From Candidatus Staskawiczbacteria bacterium RIFOXYD1_FULL_32_13 (lineage in GTDB: Bacteria; Patescibacteriota; Minisyncoccia; Minisyncoccales; Staskawiczbacteraceae): 9,086 bases of DNA. The stretch spans positions 23,643 to 32,728 of the forward strand of contig MHPU01000012.1 in assembly GCA_001820485.1 (NCBI GenBank), given 5' to 3'. Shown here piece after piece: positions 5,012-9,086 of the stretch. Position 1 is the first letter of the stretch, and each line of letters begins with the position of its first letter. The position numbers and the translations under genes are program-made. A model generated the notes under the pieces. That model ran no database searches and had not been told where the DNA came from. It was given only the letters and a program-made list of their open reading frames with translations.

Positions 5012-7477
5012 TTAATTTGTTTGTTTGTTTTGCTCTAATTGTTTTTCGGTTTGGGCTATGGCAATGCGGGTTTTTATGATAGAATCGGGATTTAAAGATA
5101 AACTATCAATACCTTTTTCTACTAAAAATTGCGCAAAGTCTGGAAAGTCGCTTGGCCCCTGGCCACATATTCCTATATATTTACCATTGTCTTTGCAAAC
5201 TCTTATAGCTTCTTGGATAAGTTCTTTTACTGCATCATTCTTTTCATTACCCACAGAAGCTATTTCTGAATTGTCGCGATCAAGACCCAAAGTTAATTGA
5301 GTTAAGTCATTTGACCCAATTGAAAATCCATCAAAAATTTCTAAAAACTTTTCAGCTAAAATCACATTAGATGGGATTTCACACATCACATAAATCCTCA
5401 AAGGATTTATGTGACCCTGAGCGAGGCCAGTGGCCGAGTCGAAGGGTTCTCTCTTTAGTCCCTGCTCCTCCATAATATCTATAACTTTTTTGCCTTCTTC
5501 TATAGTTCTACAAAATGGAATCATAACTTGTACATTATCAAGTCCATATTCTTCTCTTACTTTTTTAATTGCTTTGCATTCAAGCACAAAAGCGTCTTTA
5601 AATCTTGAGTCATAATACCTTGAAGCTCCACGAAATCCAATCATTGGGTTTTCTTCTTGTGGTTCAAAAGCTTCTCCACCAATTAGGGAGCGGTATTCGT
5701 TTGTTTTAAAATCTGAAAACCGTACAATAACTTGTTTTGGATAAAAAGCCGAGCCAATTTTACCAATGCCTTGAGCTAATTTATCAATATAAAATTGTAC
5801 TTTGTCCTCCCAGCCAGCAGTTAATTTGTTTATTTTTGTTTTATCTTTTTTAGAAAGTTTATCGTAGTTAAGTAGGGCTAAGGGATGAATTTTAATATAG
5901 TTTGCAATTATAAATTCTTCGCGAGCAAGTCCCACGCCATCATTTGGAATAAAACTTAAAGCAAAAGCATGATCTGGCTCGCCCAGGTTCATAGTAATTT
6001 TGGTTTTGGTCTTATCTATATTTGAAATATCAGTTTTCTTTATTTCAAAAGGTACTATCCCTTGGTAAACTCTGCCCTCTTCTGATTCTGCGCAAGATAC
6101 TGTAACATCAAGACCCGATTTTATTTTGCGAGAGCCATCAGTTGTTCCTACTATAACTGGAATGCCTAATTCTCTTCCAATAATTGCTGCATGGCAAGTT
6201 CTACCTCCTCGGTCTGTGATAATTGCAGAAGCAATTTTCATTGCAGGTACCCAATCTGGATCTGTCATTTCAGTTACCAAAACTTCTCCTTCTTTAAAAT
6301 CAGAAACATTTTTTACATCTTTTATGACATGAGTTTTGCCAGCTCCAATTTTGTTACCAACACTCATTCCAATAGTTAATATTTTTGGATTTTTGGATTT
6401 ATCAATTACATAATCTTCTAAAACACTTAAGTTTTTTTTGCTTTGGATGGTTTCTGGTCTGGCTTGTACAATAAATAATTTTCCATCTCTGCCATCTTTG
6501 GCCCATTCCATATCCATTGATTTTTTATAATGTTCTTCAACAATTACTGACCACTTGGCAAGTTGCAAAGCCTCGTCGTCTGAGATTACAAAAGTCCCCC
6601 TTTCTTTTTTAGTAGTTAAAATATTTTTTGTTGGGTCTTTGGCTTTGAGGTTTGTATTATAAGTTAATTTTTCTTCTTTAGCTCCTAATTTTTTATCAAT
6701 AATTGGGCGAAACCCTTTCTTTAAAGTTGTTTCAAAAACATAGTATTGGTCAGGGTCAACTCTGCCTTTGACAATATTTTCACCAAGGCCGTAGCTTGCA
6801 TTAATTAAAACCACATCACCAAATCCAGATTCAGTATCACAAGAAAACATAATTCCAGAAGCCCCCAAATCGCTCCTTACCATTTTTTGCACCCCAACAG
6901 ATGAGCCAACTTTTAATTGGTCTTGTTTTAATTCATTTCTATAAACAATGGCCCTGTCTGTGAAAAAAGATGAAAAACAATCTTTAACTGCTTTTACTAG
7001 GCGCTCTTCTCCTGTGATATTTAAATAAGTTTCAAATTGTCCTGCAAAGCTAGCATTTGGATTATCTTCAGCTACGCCAGAGGTTCGGACCGCCACATCA
7101 GTAAATTCTTCATTATATTTTAAAGATAGTTCTTTATAGGCAGAAAAAAGTTCTTGTTGTAATTCATCTGAAATATTGGCATTTAAAATTAAATCTCTAC
7201 AAGTTTTGCCTACTTGTTGTACACTTTTTACGTCATTTACAACTAAAGTTTCAAAAATTGCATTTAATTTTTCTTTTAAACCATTGGCCTCAATGAATTT
7301 CCAATAAAAATTGGTTGTTAAAGCAAAGCCATCTGGAATATTTACTCCTTTAGCAGTAAGCTGTGTAAACATTTCTCCAAGACTAGCATTTTTCCCACCA
7401 ACCAAAGGAACATCAGTCATTCTAATTTCCGAAAAGTGCAAAATATTTTTATCATTTTTATTTACTTCATTTGCCAT
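5012..7477 (-). CDS. ppsA: Phosphoenolpyruvate synthase (pyruvate, water dikinase)
   Basis: 821 aa. The enzyme converts pyruvate, ATP and water to phosphoenolpyruvate, AMP and phosphate in the cytoplasm, for gluconeogenesis; in fermenters the reverse direction has also been proposed. Residues about 13-345 are the ATP-binding PPDK_N domain (GGKNASLGEM; VRTSGVAEDNPNASFAGQ). Residues about 380-460 are the swivelling phosphohistidine domain, with GGRTCHAAIIGRE carrying His429. Residues about 490-805 are the TIM-barrel PEP-binding domain, with GFRGASRY, MCEIPSN, FSIGSNDLTQ and catalytic Cys771 in GICGQGPSD. It is slightly long because about 12-16 residues (roughly 678-692) are encoded by an in-frame palindromic insertion just before RIYVMCEIPSN. 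The start is the ATG at 7477. A hairpin element sits in its leader. Frame and active-site residues are intact, so it is probably functional. Confidence 0.95.
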   Translation of the reverse strand: MANEVNKNDKNILHFSEIRMTDVPLVGGKNASLGEMFTQLTAKGVNIPDGFALTTNFYWKFIEANGLKEKLNAIFETLVVNDVKSVQQVGKTCRDLILNANISDELQQELFSAYKELSLKYNEEFTDVAVRTSGVAEDNPNASFAGQFETYLNITGEERLVKAVKDCFSSFFTDRAIVYRNELKQDQLKVGSSVGVQKMVRSDLGASGIMFSCDTESGFGDVVLINASYGLGENIVKGRVDPDQYYVFETTLKKGFRPIIDKKLGAKEEKLTYNTNLKAKDPTKNILTTKKERGTFVISDDEALQLAKWSVIVEEHYKKSMDMEWAKDGRDGKLFIVQARPETIQSKKNLSVLEDYVIDKSKNPKILTIGMSVGNKIGAGKTHVIKDVKNVSDFKEGEVLVTEMTDPDWVPAMKIASAIITDRGGRTCHAAIIGRELGIPVIVGTTDGSRKIKSGLDVTVSCAESEEGRVYQGIVPFEIKKTDISNIDKTKTKITMNLGEPDHAFALSFIPNDGVGLAREEFIIANYIKIHPLALLNYDKLSKKDKTKINKLTAGWEDKVQFYIDKLAQGIGKIGSAFYPKQVIVRFSDFKTNEYRSLIGGEAFEPQEENPMIGFRGASRYYDSRFKDAFVLECKAIKKVREEYGLDNVQVMIPFCRTIEEGKKVIDIMEEQGLKREPFDSATGLAQGHINPLRIYVMCEIPSNVILAEKFLEIFDGFSIGSNDLTQLTLGLDRDNSEIASVGNEKNDAVKELIQEAIRVCKDNGKYIGICGQGPSDFPDFAQFLVEKGIDSLSLNPDSIIKTRIAIAQTEKQLEQNKQTN
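5387..5413. repeat. Perfect inverted repeat inside ppsA
   Basis: An 11-bp perfect stem (5387-5397 with 5403-5413) closes a 5-nt loop. On the coding strand one half encodes the conserved IYV stretch before MCEIPSN, and the other is its reverse complement, encoding HINP, which the family lacks. The extra half thus looks like an inverted copy of the host gene. Confidence 0.8.
5414..5447. repeat. Palindromic repeat inserted in frame in ppsA
   Basis: An outer CCCT/AGGG stem, unpaired flanks and an inner GGCC stem around a 3-nt loop. It is GC-rich, unlike the gene around it. On the coding strand it reads in frame as PFDSATGLAQG, where relatives have a short GENG-like turn. From memory, sequences of the form CCCTTCGAC...GCTCAGGG are dispersed intergenic repeats in many bacteria. 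Confidence 0.7.
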
Positions 7478-7491
7478 TTGTTTTGTTTTCC

Positions 7492-7572
7492 GTCATTGCG
7501 AGGAGCCCGCAGGCGACGTGGCAATCCCAGCCGTTGAGATTGCTTCGGGTATTGCGATACCCTCGCAATGAC
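7492..7572. repeat. REPIN/MITE-like paired element (two 37-nt arms, 7-nt spacer)
   Basis: The left arm (7492-7528) and the inverted right arm (7536-7572) belong to the same family as the arms around the GIY-YIG gene. The central hairpins are GCC/GGC around CGCA on the left and, in the right arm, GGGTAT/ATACCC around TGCG. The two arms can also pair with each other at their outer ends (GTCATTGCGAGG with CCTCGCAATGAC, with a mismatch near the inner edge). It lies 14 nt before the ppsA ATG, in the likely leader of that mRNA. Confidence 0.8.
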
Positions 7573-7593
7573 AATTTTTAAATTCATTCTCTA

Positions 7594-7622
7594 ATTATAT
7601 CTTTTTAAACTAAAGTCCGCAA
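7594..7622 (-). promoter_or_regulatory. Candidate promoter for ppsA
   Basis: On the - strand, TTGCGG, a 17-nt spacer and a perfect TATAAT (7599-7594). The -35 box matches only its TTG. Initiation near 7587 would place the whole paired repeat in the roughly 110-nt leader. Confidence 0.45.
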
Positions 7623-7625
7623 ACC

Positions 7626-7654
7626 CTTGACATTATATCAAAAATACCATATTA
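7626..7654 (+). promoter_or_regulatory. Strong sigma-70 type promoter
   Basis: TTGACA, a 17-nt spacer and TATTAT: a consensus -35 with a -10 one base off. It drives the unrecognised gene at 7738 with a leader of about 77 nt, and lies back to back with the candidate ppsA promoter (-35 boxes 3 nt apart). Confidence 0.7.
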
Positions 7655-7698
7655 TTTAGCGTAGGTTGGGAGGGGCGTGTTGAACCCTCAAGCTGAAC

Positions 7699-7721
7699 AC
7701 TTTGTGTCAAAGTACTTTTTT
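7699..7721 (+). other. Leader hairpin followed by T-run
   Basis: ACTTTG and CAAAGT form a 6-bp stem with a 3-nt loop, followed by AC and six T, just before the GGGGGA ribosome binding site. It could be a weak attenuator or a stability element; the stem is AT-rich and the call is tentative. Confidence 0.3.
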
Positions 7722-7737
7722 ACGAACGGGGGAATCT

Positions 7738-8346
7738 ATGCTCACAATTCAGCAAGTCGGCGAGATCAACAAAAAGATTAAGGTTCTTGAACAACAGAAA
7801 CAAGAGCTTGAAAAACAAATTGGGCAATACTCCTTGGATGCGTTGCTCGAATCCATGCCGGAGAATGAACGTCCGGAAGTGATTCCTGTGCGGGAAAATG
7901 GAGACCGTATCGTTTTGGTTCGGTCGAAAGATCTTCCACAATGTGCATTCTTGGTGTATGCCGGAGATCGTGCTGGAACCTATTACCAACTTTCCTTCAA
8001 CCTGCTCAACGGGATCTGTTCTCGTCAGTACACTCTAGTTTGCATTTGTTGCTCACTTGAGACGCAGGGAATCGAAAAACCAGCGGACGTCACTGGAGAG
8101 CAGGTAGAAAGCTGGAAAAAATGTTTGCGTCAAGAATTTCGTGCGCTCTTGGAGTCGGCTTGTAAAAGCTATGGGGTAAAATCGGTTTTTGTCAGATTGC
8201 CAAAGGCTTGGGCGAATAAATATGACGCGATTGATGGCGTCGCCATCGTTGATGGCAAAGATTTCTTGGCAGCGGCGAATTTTGCAGGGTTGAGCGCGGA
8301 GAGTTTCGCGTTTATTAACTGGGCAGAATCTTGTCTCGGGCGTTAG
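7738..8346 (+). CDS. Hypothetical protein, cysteine-containing, N-terminal coiled coil
   Basis: 202 aa; I do not recognise the family. Residues about 8-30 (EINKKIKVLEQQKQELEKQI) form a short coiled coil. The rest looks like a globular alpha/beta protein, with SFNLLNGICSRQYTLVC as a likely beta region and a cysteine cluster at 94, 102, 104 and 105 (others at 69, 129, 142, 199). No signal peptide or membrane segment is seen. The ATG at 7738 is chosen because GGGGGA lies just upstream and the promoter at 7626-7654 leads into it; an upstream TTG at 7702 lacks such a site. It has its own terminator. Base composition (about 47% G+C in a 60-nt sample, versus about 30% in L25) and codons such as CGT and GGC differ from neighbouring genes, hinting at acquisition or at a special gene class. 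Confidence 0.75.
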   Translation: MLTIQQVGEINKKIKVLEQQKQELEKQIGQYSLDALLESMPENERPEVIPVRENGDRIVLVRSKDLPQCAFLVYAGDRAGTYYQLSFNLLNGICSRQYTLVCICCSLETQGIEKPADVTGEQVESWKKCLRQEFRALLESACKSYGVKSVFVRLPKAWANKYDAIDGVAIVDGKDFLAAANFAGLSAESFAFINWAESCLGR

Positions 8347-8397
8347 TTGTTTATTCATGCATATTGGCCGGTGGGGTGGAGACCAAAAACTCAAACG

Positions 8398-8432
8398 AGC
8401 CGTTGATTTGGAGGATCATCGGCTTTTCTTTT
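8398..8432 (+). terminator. Rho-independent terminator
   Basis: AGCCG/CGGCT (5 bp), a T-T mismatch, then TGAT/ATCA (4 bp) close the 7-nt loop TTGGAGG, followed by TTTTCTTTT. It lies about 50 nt after the stop of the gene at 7738-8346. Confidence 0.85.
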
Positions 8433-8476
8433 GCAATAATTTTTGTTCACAAATTTATTTTTAATTACATTAAATA

Positions 8477-8506
8477 ACCTTGTCAGTACGATCGTACTTA
8501 CAAGGT
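8477..8506. repeat. 30-bp near-perfect palindrome
   Basis: ACCTTGT at one end pairs with ACAAGGT at the other, around the perfect 14-bp palindrome AGTACGATCGTACT. Only one opposed pair (8484/8499) does not match. No T-run follows, so it is not an obvious terminator. Confidence 0.8.
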
Positions 8507-8511
8507 ATTTG

Positions 8512-8527
8512 GTTGTCGCACGACAAC
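8512..8527. repeat. Perfect 7-bp hairpin next to the large palindrome
   Basis: GTTGTCG and CGACAAC flank a 2-nt centre (CA). It starts 5 nt after the 30-bp palindrome. Confidence 0.7.
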
Positions 8528-8552
8528 ATAAAATTTATTTAAAATTGTAAAG

Positions 8553-8580
8553 AAAAAGGCGAGCCTTGTGGTTCGCCCTT
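8553..8580 (-). terminator. Rho-independent terminator of the minus-strand orphan gene
   Basis: On the - strand GGCGAACC, ACAA and GGCTCGCC form a stem with one mismatch, followed by five T. It lies about 35 nt after the TAG stop at 8616. Confidence 0.75.
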
Positions 8581-8615
8581 GGTTGCTCGTGATCCACGAA
8601 ACTGTACTAACTTTG

Positions 8616-8978
8616 CTATCTGTCGCCAACATGGTCGATACCAAATCGGCACGAAAAGCTGGCAAAAACTTGTTGATCAGATAACTTTTGTTGGTAGGCT
8701 TGCTCTTGGCACCAATGGCGTAAATCGCCGTAGGTTTTGATATTTGCGGGAATTTGCATCGGCAAAATTCCCGTATTATCGATGGCAATTGCCCAGAAGT
8801 CTTGGGATAGCCAAACCCTACGTAACCGCCAGTGGTTTGTGTCGCCAAATTTCTGCCAGCCGATGACAGGTTGGGCGGAGGAATATTCTTCGTGACCAGG
8901 AATAAATGTTTCATCATCTTTCCCATTGGTGAGATGAAGAAGCGTGCGACCAAACGGTAATTCAATTGGCAATGTCAT
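8616..8978 (-). CDS. Hypothetical protein, tryptophan-rich
   Basis: 120 aa; I do not recognise the family. It is soluble by sequence, with no signal peptide or membrane segment. It has five tryptophans (41, 50, 56, 62, 89), a segment RLRRVWLSQDFWAIAIDNTG that reads as beta strands, and a C-terminal part with a likely helix (YGDLRHWCQEQAYQQKLSDQQ). The ATG at 8978 is chosen because AGGA sits 8 nt upstream; a TTG at 9017 is open but lies at or before the expected transcription start. Promoter, ribosome site and terminator together make it a complete single-gene unit. Like the gene it faces, it has higher G+C than the rest of the window. A competing frame at 8498-8965 on the same strand has no comparable start and runs through the terminator. 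Confidence 0.7.
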   Translation of the reverse strand: MTLPIELPFGRTLLHLTNGKDDETFIPGHEEYSSAQPVIGWQKFGDTNHWRLRRVWLSQDFWAIAIDNTGILPMQIPANIKTYGDLRHWCQEQAYQQKLSDQQVFASFSCRFGIDHVGDR

Positions 8979-9021
8979 GCTATGAATCCTGTTTTTTTTG
9001 GCACGAAACTGACGCAAATGT

Positions 9022-9049
9022 ATATTACAATTTTAAAATTTAAAGTCAA
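9022..9049 (-). promoter_or_regulatory. Sigma-70 type promoter for the tryptophan-rich orphan gene
   Basis: On the - strand, TTGACT, a 16-nt spacer and TAATAT. Initiation would fall near 9015, giving a leader of about 37 nt before the ATG at 8978. Confidence 0.6.
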
Positions 9050-9086
9050 TACCTTGCGCTGGTTCATATGATATGATACACCTACT

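Larger units (their letters stand above)
8433..8552. other. AT-rich stretch with palindromes
   Basis: No gene is supported between the two facing terminators. The stretch holds AT-rich sequence and the two palindromes listed separately. Confidence 0.6.

Noticed and set aside
7702..7737. TTG start extending the orphan gene by 12 residues
   Set aside because: It lies in the leader hairpin and lacks a ribosome site; the ATG at 7738 has GGGGGA directly upstream.
7720..7989. 89-residue open frame on the - strand opposite the orphan gene
   Set aside because: No promoter or ribosome site; the + strand frame has all signals and more protein-like content.
8053..8394. 113-residue open frame on the - strand
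   Set aside because: Antisense shadow of the gene at 7738-8346.
8498..8965. 155-residue open frame on the - strand
   Set aside because: It overlaps the gene at 8616-8978 in another frame, runs through the terminator and palindrome region, and has no ribosome site fitting the promoter at 9022-9049.

Overview
The window is AT-rich (roughly 30-35% G+C over most of its length) with compact genes, mostly weak Shine-Dalgarno signals and standard-code stops (TGA ends the GIY-YIG gene). Gene content and style suggest a Candidate Phyla Radiation (Patescibacteria) bacterium, perhaps Parcubacteria-like. This is an inference: no rRNA or other phylogenetic marker is present apart from ribosomal protein L25.

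Left part (1-3566): a Fic-family AMP transferase gene enters from the left edge on the + strand. It meets a secreted coiled-coil lytic transglycosylase gene (- strand) tail to tail across a bidirectional terminator. Upstream of the latter lies a tight ferredoxin / ribosomal protein L25 pair (- strand) with its own promoter and terminator. Centre (3567-7477): a PfkB-family sugar or nucleoside kinase, a small GIY-YIG nuclease and phosphoenolpyruvate synthase, all on the - strand. Right part (7573-9086): divergent promoters lead into a block of visibly higher G+C (about 47% in the stretch I counted). It carries two unrecognised genes pointing at each other, each with its own promoter and terminator, with a cluster of strong palindromes between them.

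The most notable structure is a repeat system around phosphoenolpyruvate synthase. Four copies of a 37-nt arm occur as two head-to-head pairs. In one pair (7492-7572) the arms are 7 nt apart, giving an 81-nt REPIN- or MITE-like hairpin. In the other (4641-5004) the arms sit tightly around the intact GIY-YIG nuclease gene: its stop codon overlaps one arm and its start codon is 4 nt from the other. The arms share fixed outer parts and a central hairpin whose stem bases change in a compensatory way. This looks like a nuclease-carrying mobile element and its gene-less derivative, by analogy with RAYT/REPIN or IS/MITE pairs. A second, unrelated palindrome is inserted in frame within the catalytic part of phosphoenolpyruvate synthase, next to an inverted copy of 11 nt of the host gene, much like Rickettsia palindromic elements.

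Functionally, phosphoenolpyruvate synthase, ferredoxin and the PfkB kinase belong to central or salvage metabolism, L25 to the ribosome, the transglycosylase to cell-wall remodelling, and Fic to protein modification or toxin-like control. Apart from the ferredoxin-L25 pair, there is no sign that they form one pathway.
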